Source: Oscillospiraceae bacterium
GTDB lineage: Bacteria > Bacillota > Clostridia > Oscillospirales > Acutalibacteraceae
Direction: 5' to 3'
NCBI GenBank assembly: GCA_029004655.1
Contig: JAQVYP010000019.1
Location: forward strand, 1 to 17,183
DNA length: 17,183 bases
Part shown: one piece after another, positions 6,731 through 15,454 of the stretch
How positions within the stretch are numbered: the stretch's first letter is position 1
How the letters are laid out: each line of letters opens with the position of its first letter
The notes under the pieces: model-generated
Database searches by the model: none
Seen by the model: only the letters and a program-made list of their open reading frames with translations
What the model was told of the DNA's origin: nothing
Program-made: the position numbers and the translations under genes

Positions 6731-9700
6731 ATGAGCAGTGCAAAAATTAAAGATATATTTGGTGGAATTACGGACAGTGTGCAAAACAATTTTTCTGATG
6801 GGCTGGTTTTATGCTGTAATATTGAACTAAAATCCAGAAATCTTGTTATGTCATGCTCTTTTAGCAGTTATGTTACTTGTGATTCTCTGCTCGATGCAAA
6901 AAACAAACTTTGCAATGGTCTTAGTTTATCTAAAGTCAGCATTACTGAAAGATATCCAGCGGAGGCATTTAACATAAAGGCTGCCGAAGATATCGTTTCA
7001 GAAATAAGAAGGCAAAACGCTGTACTTAATGGGTTTTTCAATAATGCAGAATATAGAATACAAAATAATGAACTTATTATTACACTTAAATTTGGTGGAT
7101 ACGAGTTAATTGCAAGCTCAGATTTTGAAAAAAAGTTTATAAGTATTGTAAAAAATCGTTTTAATATAAATATTAACATATCTTTTGACGGCGAACTTGA
7201 ATCGGTCGAAATGGAACTGCCGCCGCTGCCAACCGAGGCACCGCCTGAACCTTCAAATGAACCGGAAACGTCAATCCCATCCGAATGGATTCCTGTTAAT
7301 AAAAAAAACGTTTCCGCTGTTGATCTCGGAGCTTTGCCGATTGATTTAAATGATGCCAAGGTTGTTTTTGGACATAGAATTCGTGGCATTCCAACAGCAA
7401 TGAGTAATGTTACACCTGATAGCGATGCCGTTATTGTTTGGGGTGAAATATTTAAAATCGAATTGGTTCCGACCAAGAAAGGCGACAAACAAAGGGTCGG
7501 TTTTCAGTTTTCCGATGATACAAATTCGTTGGTAGTTAAAACTTATGTATTAAATGAGAAAATTGGAGATCTGGATAAACTTAAATGCGGTAATTGTGTT
7601 CTGGTTCGTGGATCTTATGTTTATGATGATTGGGATAAAGATTATATTATCAAACCAGTAAGTATTAATTTAGTTAAGCGCAAGGAAGAGCAAGACACAG
7701 CCGAACAAAAGCGTGTCGAACTCCATGCGCATACAAACATGTCTGCAATGGACGGTGTTGTTCCGGCATCCAAGCTTGTACGGCAAGCTTTTAATTGGGG
7801 ACACAAAGCAATTGCAATAACTGACCATGGAGTTGTTCAGTCATATCCGGAAGCGATGAATGAAGTTGAAAGTATCCGTAAGTCTCCTGGCGGCGAGGAT
7901 TTTAAAGTTATTTACGGTGTTGAAGCATATTTTGCAGATAATCTGGTACCTGCTGTAAACAAATCCTGTGATATGGCAACAAAAGGCTGCTTTATTGTTT
8001 TTGACGTTGAAACTACAGGTCTTAATTTTTATAGTGACCGATTAACCGAAATTGGTGCTGTAAAACTGATTAACGGAGAAATAGTTGATAATTTTTCGAG
8101 CTTTGTTAATCCACAAAAATCTATTCCGCAAAAAATAGTCGACCTTACCGGAATTGATGATTCAATGGTTGCAAATGCACCGCTTGAAGGTGAAGTTGTA
8201 AAATCATTTTTGGAGTATTGCGGTGACGGTGTTCTGGTTGCACATAATGCAAACTTCGATATATCATTCATTAGGGAAGCTTCTAAACGTAATGGCCTGT
8301 CATTTGATCCTACATATATTGACACAGTTACAATGGCAAGAAAGGTATTACCTCAATCTAAAAATTATAAATTGCACACTGTTGCAAAAGCGCTTAATTT
8401 ACGCAATTTTAATCATCATCGTGCATGCGACGATGCATCAATTTTATCTGAAATATTTTTGAAATTACTTGAAAAGACAAACGAAATTGAAGGATGCGAA
8501 ACAGTTAATGATTTAAATAACACTATCGGTGCAACCGATCCAAAAAAGCTTAAGAGATATCATCAGATTTTGCTTGTAAAAACTCAAGCAGGGCTTAAAA
8601 ATTTATATAAGATTATTTCAGAATCACACCTGAAATATTTTAATAAAAGACCTATTGTTCCTAAAACCATTCTCAATAAGTATCGCGAGGGCTTAATTGT
8701 AGGAAGTGCTTGTGAGCAAGGCGAGCTTTTTTGTGCAATTAAAGAGGGAAGGCCTGAATCAGAACTATTAAAAATAGCAGAATATTATGATTATCTTGAA
8801 ATTCAACCACTTGGCAATAACGAGTTTATGCTTAGAGAGAACATGGTTGATTCAATGGATAGAATTATCCAGTTTAACAAAACAATTTTGGATATCGGAG
8901 ATAAATTAAGGATTCCGGTTGTTGCAACAGGAGATGTTCATTTTCTGAAGAAGTCTGATGAAATCATCAGACGAATTCTAATGGCCGGTCAAGGATTTAA
9001 AGATGCTGACTTGCAAGCTCCTCTATATTTAAAAACAACTAACGAAATGCTCCAAGATTTTAGTTATTTAGGTGACCGTGCTTTCGAGGTTGTAGTCGAA
9101 AATCCAAATAAAATTGCAGAAATGATAGATGGTAATATTCGACCGATTCCAAAGGGCAACTATGCGCCGTCAATAGAGGGTGCAGAGGAAATTCTGACCG
9201 AAGTTACAATGAAAAAAGCGCGGCAAGTATATGGTGATCCACTTCCTAAAATAGTTTCTAAGCGTCTTGATAAAGAGTTAAATTCTATCATCAAGCACGG
9301 ATATGCAATTATGTATGTTACTGCGCAAAAATTGGTCGCGGATTCTGAGCAACATGGCTATTTGGTTGGTTCTCGTGGATCCGTAGGTTCTTCATTTGTT
9401 GCGACAATGGCAGGTATTTCAGAGGTAAACCCTCTGGCTCCTCATTATATTTGCCCAAATTGCAAGCACAGTGAATTTTTCGAGGACGGAAGCGTTGGAT
9501 CGGGATTTGATATGCCACCTAAGAAATGTCCAATTTGCGGAACTGATTATAATCGTGATGGTCACGATATTCCATTTGAAACTTTCCTAGGTTTTGACGG
9601 AGATAAAGTGCCCGATATTGACTTAAACTTTGCTGGTGAATATCAGTCATTTGCCCACAAATTTACAGAAACATTGTTCGGTTCTAAAAACGTTTTCAAA

Positions 9701-11047
9701 GCCGGAACAATATCAACTGTTGCAGAAAAAACTGCTTTTGGTTATGTAAAAAAATATGAAGAAGAACGTGGATTAATTATCAGCCGTGCTGAAGAAAACC
9801 GGCTTGCAGCTAAAATATATTCCGCATCGGTCAAAAGAACTACTGGTCAGCACCCCGGTGGCATGGTTGTTGTACCCCAGAACAAAGATGTTTACGATTT
9901 TTGTCCTGTGCAGCATCCTGCCGATGATGTAAATTCCGATACGGTTACAACGCACTTCGATTTCCATTCGATCCACGATACTATTTTAAAACTTGACGAA
10001 CTGGGGCATGATGTGCCGACAATTTATAAATACCTTGAAGAATATACAGGAATACCTGTTCTATCTGTTTCAATGAGTGACGAAAAGGTTATGAGCCTGT
10101 TTACTTCAACAGCAGCCTTAGGAGTAAAACCTGATGAGATTTTTTCTGAAACAGGTACATATTCTATGCCTGAGCTTGGAACGAAATTCGTCCGTGAAAT
10201 GCTTTTAGAAGCCCAGCCTAAGGCGTTTGCTGATTTACTTCAGGTTTCGGGACTATCTCACGGAACTGACGTTTGGATCGGTAATGCTCAAGATTTAATC
10301 AGAGATAAAATATGTACAATATCTGAAGTTATCGGAACGCGCGACAGTATTATGACTTATTTGCTTCATAAAGGTTTGCCTCCAAAAATGGCATTTACCA
10401 TTATGGAAATAGTTCGAAAAGGTCAAGCTTCTAAAAAGTTGACACAAGAGTATATTGATTGTATGAAGGAGCATAATGTTCCGGATTGGTATATTGATTC
10501 ATGCTTTAAAATTAAATATATGTTTCCAAAAGCCCATGCTGCAGCTTATATGATTGCGGGATTGCGACTTGGATGGTATAAGGTTCATCGTCCCGCAGAA
10601 TATTATGCCGCATATTTTACTGTGCGTTATGATGATGTTGATATTCCAACTATTATTAAGGGCAAGGAAGCAGTGCGCCATAAAATCCTTGAAATCCGAA
10701 GCAAAGGCAAAGAAGCCACTAATAAAGAGCTTAATGTTTGCGATAACCTTTTGATTTTTAACGAAATTCTTACTCGCGGTATAGAAATATTGCCGATTAG
10801 CTTAAAAAAATCCCATTATAAGAAGTTTTTAGTTGAGGATGGGAAAATAAGATTGCCTTTTGGTGCTTTGGCAGGTGTAGGCGAAAAAGCTGCAATTTCG
10901 GTTTATGAGGTAGCACAAAGCGGAGAATACTTATCAATTGATGAACTTCAAAGTGCTTCAGGTGCTTCAAAAACAGTCATTGAAACGCTTAAGGAAATTG
11001 GCGCTTTGTCCGAACTTCCCGATACAAACCAATTAACTTTGTTTTAA
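6731..11047 (+). CDS. polC: DNA polymerase III alpha subunit, PolC type
   Basis: PolC is the main replicative polymerase of low-GC Gram-positive bacteria, with 3'-5' exonuclease built in. From ATG 6731 it has 1438 residues, the normal length. In order I see an N-terminal domain; a Pro/Glu-rich linker (about 160-190); an OB-fold-like segment (about 230-315); the start of the PHP domain with HAHTNMSAMDG (His332, His334); the inserted exonuclease with FDVETTG (Asp425, Glu427) and ending near HHRACDDASIL; and the rest of PHP. The catalytic core follows, with a four-Cys zinc site (908, 911, 933, 936) and PDIDLNFAGEYQ (Asp962, Asp964). HPGGMVVVP lies further on. The protein ends in QLTLF (1434-1438), a beta-clamp-binding motif. 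All key residues are present. It closes the housekeeping block, and no intrinsic terminator follows it. Confidence 0.98.
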   Translation: MSSAKIKDIFGGITDSVQNNFSDGLVLCCNIELKSRNLVMSCSFSSYVTCDSLLDAKNKLCNGLSLSKVSITERYPAEAFNIKAAEDIVSEIRRQNAVLNGFFNNAEYRIQNNELIITLKFGGYELIASSDFEKKFISIVKNRFNININISFDGELESVEMELPPLPTEAPPEPSNEPETSIPSEWIPVNKKNVSAVDLGALPIDLNDAKVVFGHRIRGIPTAMSNVTPDSDAVIVWGEIFKIELVPTKKGDKQRVGFQFSDDTNSLVVKTYVLNEKIGDLDKLKCGNCVLVRGSYVYDDWDKDYIIKPVSINLVKRKEEQDTAEQKRVELHAHTNMSAMDGVVPASKLVRQAFNWGHKAIAITDHGVVQSYPEAMNEVESIRKSPGGEDFKVIYGVEAYFADNLVPAVNKSCDMATKGCFIVFDVETTGLNFYSDRLTEIGAVKLINGEIVDNFSSFVNPQKSIPQKIVDLTGIDDSMVANAPLEGEVVKSFLEYCGDGVLVAHNANFDISFIREASKRNGLSFDPTYIDTVTMARKVLPQSKNYKLHTVAKALNLRNFNHHRACDDASILSEIFLKLLEKTNEIEGCETVNDLNNTIGATDPKKLKRYHQILLVKTQAGLKNLYKIISESHLKYFNKRPIVPKTILNKYREGLIVGSACEQGELFCAIKEGRPESELLKIAEYYDYLEIQPLGNNEFMLRENMVDSMDRIIQFNKTILDIGDKLRIPVVATGDVHFLKKSDEIIRRILMAGQGFKDADLQAPLYLKTTNEMLQDFSYLGDRAFEVVVENPNKIAEMIDGNIRPIPKGNYAPSIEGAEEILTEVTMKKARQVYGDPLPKIVSKRLDKELNSIIKHGYAIMYVTAQKLVADSEQHGYLVGSRGSVGSSFVATMAGISEVNPLAPHYICPNCKHSEFFEDGSVGSGFDMPPKKCPICGTDYNRDGHDIPFETFLGFDGDKVPDIDLNFAGEYQSFAHKFTETLFGSKNVFKAGTISTVAEKTAFGYVKKYEEERGLIISRAEENRLAAKIYSASVKRTTGQHPGGMVVVPQNKDVYDFCPVQHPADDVNSDTVTTHFDFHSIHDTILKLDELGHDVPTIYKYLEEYTGIPVLSVSMSDEKVMSLFTSTAALGVKPDEIFSETGTYSMPELGTKFVREMLLEAQPKAFADLLQVSGLSHGTDVWIGNAQDLIRDKICTISEVIGTRDSIMTYLLHKGLPPKMAFTIMEIVRKGQASKKLTQEYIDCMKEHNVPDWYIDSCFKIKYMFPKAHAAAYMIAGLRLGWYKVHRPAEYYAAYFTVRYDDVDIPTIIKGKEAVRHKILEIRSKGKEATNKELNVCDNLLIFNEILTRGIEILPISLKKSHYKKFLVEDGKIRLPFGALAGVGEKAAISVYEVAQSGEYLSIDELQSASGASKTVIETLKEIGALSELPDTNQLTLF

Positions 11048-11197
11048 CACCAATTCCAACTAAAAATCACCTGATCTTTGTGGCTTTTTGTTTACGATAC
11101 TGCGATGTCGTTTTGGGCGAGCCCGTTTTCGTCCTCCGCCTTTTCCAGCAAAAATAGACCTCGCAAATCTCAGACGATTTTTTAATTAGTATAAGGG
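11048..11197. other. Gene-free spacer between polC and the his promoter; possible repeat remnant
   Basis: I recognise no gene, RNA or clear terminator here. The part from about 11090 to 11180 is visibly richer in G and C than neighbouring spacers. It contains GGGCGAGCCC (11116-11125) flanked by direct CGTTTT copies. A weak AAAAAT/ATTTTT pairing frames about 11145-11183. The composition break suggests a degenerate mobile or dispersed repeat, but no boundary repeats are clear and this is inference. Confidence 0.3.
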
Positions 11198-11226
11198 TTG
11201 ACAAAATGCGTTTATCGTGTTACCAT
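11198..11226 (+). promoter_or_regulatory. Promoter of the histidine operon
   Basis: A perfect -35 TTGACA (11198-11203) and a -10 TACCAT (11221-11226) are 17 bases apart, and a TG at 11218-11219 makes an extended -10. Transcription should begin near 11233, leaving a leader of only about 25 bases before the hisZ GTG. That is too short for a T-box or attenuator. Confidence 0.85.
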
Positions 11227-11234
11227 GTTAGCAC
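11217..11234. promoter_or_regulatory. Candidate operator over the his promoter -10 region
   Basis: An 18-bp imperfect palindrome (GTGTTACCA facing TGTTAGCAC) matches at 7 of 9 paired positions and covers the -10 box and the presumed start site. That is the classic position for a repressor. The regulator is not in the window. A histidine-responsive repressor is an inference from position and downstream genes. Confidence 0.55.
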
Positions 11235-11245
11235 AATAAAGTGTT

Positions 11246-11251
11246 GAGGTG
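11246..11251 (+). promoter_or_regulatory. Ribosome binding site that sets the hisZ start
   Basis: GAGGTG lies 6 bases before GTG 11258. An in-frame GTG at 11249 is part of this site and is rejected as the start. Confidence 0.75.
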
Positions 11252-11257
11252 AAAACA

Positions 11258-12451
11258 GTGAGCGAATATATTTATAAAACTCCAGATGGTACTCGTGATT
11301 TCTTGTTTGAAGAATGTGAATCACATAATAGAATTAAAATACTGCTTGCAAACTTATATGAAAACAGGGGATATCATGAGGCCATAACGCCGATTCTCGA
11401 AAATTATGATTTATTTAATTTGGAAAGTGCCAGTTTAACTCAGGAAGAAATGTATAAGCTTACTGACAGAAGTGGACATTTGCTCGTTTTGCGTCCGGAT
11501 ATTACTATGCCGATTGCAAGACTAGCATCAACACGTTTGAAAGATGCGGCTTTACCATTAAGGCTGTATTATAATCAGAAAGTTTTTCGCGTTAATCCAA
11601 GTCTAAAGGGTAAAAGAAACGAAATTAATCAATCCGGAATTGAGCTTATTGGTGCTTCGGGTGTTTTATCTGATCTTGAAGTTATAACAACCGCTCTAAA
11701 TGCACTTTGCAAATGTGGTATTGATGATTTGACTATCGAAATTGGTCATGCAGGCATTTTTAAAAAGCTTACAGAATCGCTCCCAGCCGATGAATCGGTT
11801 AAGGAGCGCATCAGAGGATATATTGAATCTAAAAGCTACAGTTCATTGGAAGATGAGTTGTCGGATTTACCTGAAAGCGATTCTGTAAAAGCACTCAGAT
11901 ATCTTCCAAGACTTTTTGGTGTGAGGGAAATAATTAAAACTGCACGTGATTTGTGCGGAAATTTGATTAATGAAGAACTTGATTATTTAAACCAGTTGCT
12001 TGATTGCCTTGAAGCAGAATATGGCGATAAGGTTAGGCTTGATTTAGGAATTGTTCACCGTAACAATTATTATACCGGTATGGTGTTCAGAGGCTATATT
12101 AAAGGCTCCGGTCAAACAGTTGTTTCCGGTGGACGTTACGACAAATTGCTAAGCGAGTTTGGAAAAGATTGGCCGGCTATAGGTTTTGCAATTAATATTG
12201 ATGCAATTGCAGAAAATCAGCGTAATTTTAAGCTAACTAATAGTATTCAGCAAAAGTGCTTTCTTGTTTTTGCTGAAAAAGGGTATGAAATGAAAGCTTT
12301 GAAGTATATGGATAATGAAATTTCAAACGGAACGATTTGTCAGATATTGCCGTTTGATAATACAAAGTCTGCACTAGAAATTGCTAAGGTCAGAAACGCT
12401 TATAAATTTGCTGTCGTGGGAAAAGAAATAAACGTTATTTCTGTTGATTGA
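11258..12451 (+). CDS. hisZ: ATP phosphoribosyltransferase regulatory subunit
   Basis: HisZ is a catalytically dead relative of histidyl-tRNA synthetase that complexes with short-form HisG to make an active, histidine-regulated ATP phosphoribosyltransferase. The 397-residue protein starts TPDGTRDFLFEE, like class II synthetases, and keeps a motif-2-like region around LRPDITMPIARLAS and LYYNQKVFRVNP. Where HisRS has RGLDYYTG, this protein has VHRNNYYTG. The motif-3 region GGRYDKL ends in GFAINID without the ATP-binding Arg seen in HisRS. Those differences, the absence of an obvious anticodon-binding domain of standard type and the short hisG next door favour HisZ over HisS. Start GTG 11258 follows a good Shine-Dalgarno sequence. 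It is the first gene of the operon. Confidence 0.94.
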   Translation: MSEYIYKTPDGTRDFLFEECESHNRIKILLANLYENRGYHEAITPILENYDLFNLESASLTQEEMYKLTDRSGHLLVLRPDITMPIARLASTRLKDAALPLRLYYNQKVFRVNPSLKGKRNEINQSGIELIGASGVLSDLEVITTALNALCKCGIDDLTIEIGHAGIFKKLTESLPADESVKERIRGYIESKSYSSLEDELSDLPESDSVKALRYLPRLFGVREIIKTARDLCGNLINEELDYLNQLLDCLEAEYGDKVRLDLGIVHRNNYYTGMVFRGYIKGSGQTVVSGGRYDKLLSEFGKDWPAIGFAINIDAIAENQRNFKLTNSIQQKCFLVFAEKGYEMKALKYMDNEISNGTICQILPFDNTKSALEIAKVRNAYKFAVVGKEINVISVD

Positions 12452-12464
12452 TGAGGGCTGATAA

Positions 12465-13091
12465 ATGAAACCGCTTAAAATTGCACTTACAAAGGGTCGT
12501 CTTGAAAAAGATGCCATTACAATGTTTGATAAAATGGGATTGGACACGGCCGCACTTAAGGAAAAAGGCAGAAGACTAATTTTACCGGTGTCGCAATATG
12601 AAGCAGTGCTTGCAAAGGCTGCTGATGTTATTACTTACATTGAGCATGGTGTTTGTGATATTGGAATTGTTGGTAAGGATACAATTCTGGAATACCCGGG
12701 CGGCTATTATGAATTGCTTGATTTAGGAATAGGCAAATGCCGTTTTGCACTTGCAGGTCCTAAGGGAGTAGATTTTTATGGGGGATATTCCTCAAAAACT
12801 ATTGCAACCAAATATCCTCATGTAGCTGAGCGCTTTTTTTCTAAAAAAGGAATGGATGTCAGGATTATTAAAATTGAAGGTTCTGTCGAGCTGGCTCCAC
12901 TATTAAAGCTCGCAGATGCAATTGTTGATATTGTTGAAACAGGAAAAACACTTTATGAAAACGGGCTAGAAATTATTGAAGACGTTGAACCGATTTCCGC
13001 AAGAGTTATTGTAAATATGGCGAGCTTAAAAATGCGCAAATCGGAAATTGAGGACTTTGTGGCACGTCTTGACGAAGCAAAGTTGTGCTAA
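12465..13091 (+). CDS. hisG: ATP phosphoribosyltransferase, short catalytic form
   Basis: HisG catalyses the first step of histidine synthesis, joining ATP and PRPP to give phosphoribosyl-ATP. At 208 residues it is the short form, lacking the C-terminal histidine-sensing domain, and so depends on HisZ encoded just upstream. Family features include the N-terminal KIALTKGRLEKDA, the block DIGIVGKDTILEYPGGYYEL, and the PRPP-loop region containing IVDIVETGKTLYENGL. The tail with SARVIVNMAS also fits. ATG 12465 follows GAGGG, and the gene is 13 bases from hisZ. Confidence 0.97.
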   Translation: MKPLKIALTKGRLEKDAITMFDKMGLDTAALKEKGRRLILPVSQYEAVLAKAADVITYIEHGVCDIGIVGKDTILEYPGGYYELLDLGIGKCRFALAGPKGVDFYGGYSSKTIATKYPHVAERFFSKKGMDVRIIKIEGSVELAPLLKLADAIVDIVETGKTLYENGLEIIEDVEPISARVIVNMASLKMRKSEIEDFVARLDEAKLC

Positions 13092-13093
13092 AA

Positions 13094-13100
13094 GAGAGGG
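13094..13100 (+). promoter_or_regulatory. Ribosome binding site that sets the hisD start
   Basis: GAGAGGG lies 8 bases before ATG 13109. The frame is open from GTG 13085, inside the end of hisG, but that codon has no Shine-Dalgarno sequence. Confidence 0.7.
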
Positions 13101-13108
13101 CTTTTATT

Positions 13109-14392
13109 ATGATAAATATTACCTATGCTGATGGTAAATGCGAATATGAATTACTTGATCGCCTAAAAAAGCGCAGCGGAGAAGTTAATGATAAGGTTAC
13201 TGAAACTGTTAACACAATTCTAAGTGATGTTAAAAATAACGGTGATAAAGCGGTTAATGCATACACACTGAAATTTGACGGTGCAGTCCTTAAAAAAACC
13301 ATGTTCAACTACGACGAGTTGGAACAATTTTGCGCACTCTGTGATCAGGACTTTATCGAATCACTTAAAAAAGCTGCAAAAAGCATTTTTGATTTTCATC
13401 AAGAGCAAAAACAGCGTAGTTGGCTTGTAACAAAGGAAAACGGCGTTATTATGGGGCAACGTGTTCGCGGTTTAACCCGTGTTGGGATATATGTCCCAGG
13501 TGGCACAGCTGCATACCCGTCGTCAGTTCTTATGAACGCTATTCCGGCAAAGATTGCCGGGGTGAAAGAATTAATTATGACTACACCTCCCATGAAGGAT
13601 GGAAGTCCTAATCCTGTTATTATGGCGGCAGCCTATATTGCCGGTGTTGATCGCGTTTATTTAACAGGTGGCGCGCAAGCAATTGCCGCCCTTGCATACG
13701 GCACCGAGACTATTCCAAAAGTTGATAAGATTGTGGGCCCCGGAAACATTTATGTTGCTACTGCCAAGAAACTGGTATATGGCACAGTTGATATTGATAT
13801 GGTAGCGGGACCCAGCGAAATATTAATAGTAGCGGACAGCACAGCAAATCCAAAATATCTTGCCGCAGATTTGCTTTCTCAAGCAGAGCATGATGTTTTG
13901 GCTTCAGCAATTTTAATCACAACAAATAAACCCATTGCTGAAGAAACAGTGAAAGAAATTGAAATTCAAGCATCAAAATTATCACGCAAAGACATAATTA
14001 ATCAATCTTTGGATAATTATGGCGTTGTAATTGTCTGTGACAATTTAGATATTGCTATGGATTTGGCAAATGAAATTGCACCGGAGCATTTGGAAATTTG
14101 CGTGAAAAATCCAATGGAGTACATTGGCAGGGCAGACAATGCAGGTTCGGTTTTTCTGGGAAATTATTCACCCGAACCACTCGGCGATTATTATGCAGGA
14201 CCAAACCACGTTTTACCGACATCCTCAACCGCCAAATTCTTTTCGCCTCTTTCGGTTGACAGTTTTATAAAGAAATCAAGCTTTATATACTACACCGAAA
14301 CCGGACTTAAAGATGTTTCTGCTGATGTTATAAAAATTGCCGATACAGAGGGATTAACCGCTCACGCAAACTCAATTAAAGTGAGGTTGTAA
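13109..14392 (+). CDS. hisD: Histidinol dehydrogenase
   Basis: HisD carries out the last two steps, oxidising L-histidinol to L-histidine with two NAD+. It is a zinc enzyme and dimer. From ATG 13109 it has 427 residues, the usual size, and its key residues can be placed: zinc ligands Q258 and H261 in SQAEHD, D360 in PLGDYYAGPNH, and H419 in EGLTAHANS. The catalytic pair is E326 and H327 in APEHLEI. The blocks GLTRVGIYVPGGTAAYPSS and IVGPGNIYVATAKKLVYG are intact. It lies 17 bases after hisG and 3 bases before hisC. Confidence 0.98.
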   Translation: MINITYADGKCEYELLDRLKKRSGEVNDKVTETVNTILSDVKNNGDKAVNAYTLKFDGAVLKKTMFNYDELEQFCALCDQDFIESLKKAAKSIFDFHQEQKQRSWLVTKENGVIMGQRVRGLTRVGIYVPGGTAAYPSSVLMNAIPAKIAGVKELIMTTPPMKDGSPNPVIMAAAYIAGVDRVYLTGGAQAIAALAYGTETIPKVDKIVGPGNIYVATAKKLVYGTVDIDMVAGPSEILIVADSTANPKYLAADLLSQAEHDVLASAILITTNKPIAEETVKEIEIQASKLSRKDIINQSLDNYGVVIVCDNLDIAMDLANEIAPEHLEICVKNPMEYIGRADNAGSVFLGNYSPEPLGDYYAGPNHVLPTSSTAKFFSPLSVDSFIKKSSFIYYTETGLKDVSADVIKIADTEGLTAHANSIKVRL

Positions 14393-14395
14393 AAA

Positions 14396-15454
14396 TTGTC
14401 TTACAATTTAAACGACAAGATAAAGAATCTTGTTTCTTATACACCTGATACAAATAAATATAGAATCAGACTTGATGCAAATGAGTCGTTCATTACCCCT
14501 GATATTGAAGTTTGGCAACAAATAATAAATGCCGTAAATTCTGTTGCAATTAATCGTTACCCCGACCCACTTGCAACTGATTTATGCCAAGCGTTTGCTG
14601 ATTATTATGGTATAATCAGTGACAATGTTACCGCCGCTAACGGTTCGGATGAGCTGCTGTTTATCATTTCTTGCTGTTTTGCGAACAGCGGCGATGTTAT
14701 CATGAATGCCGCTCCTGATTTTTCAATGTATGATTTTTATGCACATCTTGCAGAGTGCAAAGTTATATCATATAAAAAAAGCTGTGATTTAGAAATAAAT
14801 GCCGATGATATAATTAAGCAGTGTAATGCTAATAATGCTAAGATATTAATATTTTCGAATCCGTGCAATCCGACATCGCAAGGCATATCAGCATCCGATA
14901 TGATTAAAATCATCGACAATGTCGATGCACTTGTTGTTGCAGACGAAGCATACATGGATTTTGATGATAATTCTATATTAAAATCAGTTAATCAATTTGA
15001 TAACCTTATTGTGCTTCGCACATGTTCTAAAATGATTGGTTTGGCAGCTGCCAGAGTTGGATTTGCTGTAGCTAACAAAAAAATCACATCAGCAATTCGT
15101 GCATGCAAATCTCCATATAACGTCAATTCGTTTTCTCAAGCTATTGCAACTACTGTACTTAAAAACAAAGCATATTTGGATAGTTGCAAATCCAAAATAA
15201 TTGAAGCAAGAAATTCATTAACTGATTCAATCAAGCTAATTTGTGAAGAAACCGGATGGACACTGTATCCTACAAAAGCAAATTTTCTATTTGTCAAGCC
15301 TGATAATTCAGAATCTGTTTTTGAGTTTTTGAAAAATGAAGGTATTCTGATAAGAAATATGGGCGCTTATCTTCGAATTACAGTTGGAAACGATCAAGAA
15401 AATACCGAATTGATTGAAGCTTTGAAACGATTTATTGCGGGAGGTGCTTTATGA
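14396..15454 (+). CDS. hisC: Histidinol-phosphate aminotransferase
   Basis: HisC is a PLP-dependent fold-type I aminotransferase that converts imidazole acetol phosphate plus glutamate to histidinol phosphate. The 352-residue protein has the PLP-binding Lys212 in RTCSKMIGLAAARVGF, SNPCNPTSQ (substrate and cofactor Asn), VADEAYMDF (Asp and Tyr contacting PLP), and RYPDP and GSDELL near the N-terminus. The C-terminal Arg in the segment AYLRITVG binds substrate carboxylate or phosphate in relatives. The start is TTG 14396, with GAGG (14383-14386) inside the end of hisD, and no closer ATG or GTG fits. Its stop overlaps the hisB start in an ATGA, suggesting translational coupling. Confidence 0.97.
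   Translation: MSYNLNDKIKNLVSYTPDTNKYRIRLDANESFITPDIEVWQQIINAVNSVAINRYPDPLATDLCQAFADYYGIISDNVTAANGSDELLFIISCCFANSGDVIMNAAPDFSMYDFYAHLAECKVISYKKSCDLEINADDIIKQCNANNAKILIFSNPCNPTSQGISASDMIKIIDNVDALVVADEAYMDFDDNSILKSVNQFDNLIVLRTCSKMIGLAAARVGFAVANKKITSAIRACKSPYNVNSFSQAIATTVLKNKAYLDSCKSKIIEARNSLTDSIKLICEETGWTLYPTKANFLFVKPDNSESVFEFLKNEGILIRNMGAYLRITVGNDQENTELIEALKRFIAGGAL

Noticed and set aside
6868..7488. Long antisense open frame opposite the 5' part of polC, and other minus-strand frames opposite cdsA-ispG and the his genes
   Set aside because: They lie wholly within well-supported genes, have no ribosome binding sites of note, and encode Ser/Thr/Ile/Pro-rich sequence without recognisable motifs, as expected for frame shadows.
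11048..11110. Intrinsic terminator for polC
   Set aside because: There are T-runs but no stem longer than 4 bp in front of them.
11227..11257. T-box riboswitch or his attenuator leader before hisZ
   Set aside because: With the promoter at 11198-11226 the leader is only about 25 bases, too short for either.
11258..12451. Histidyl-tRNA synthetase (hisS) for the first his operon gene
   Set aside because: The HisRS RGLDYYTG motif and the motif-3 Arg are replaced, and a short-form hisG follows directly, which fits HisZ.
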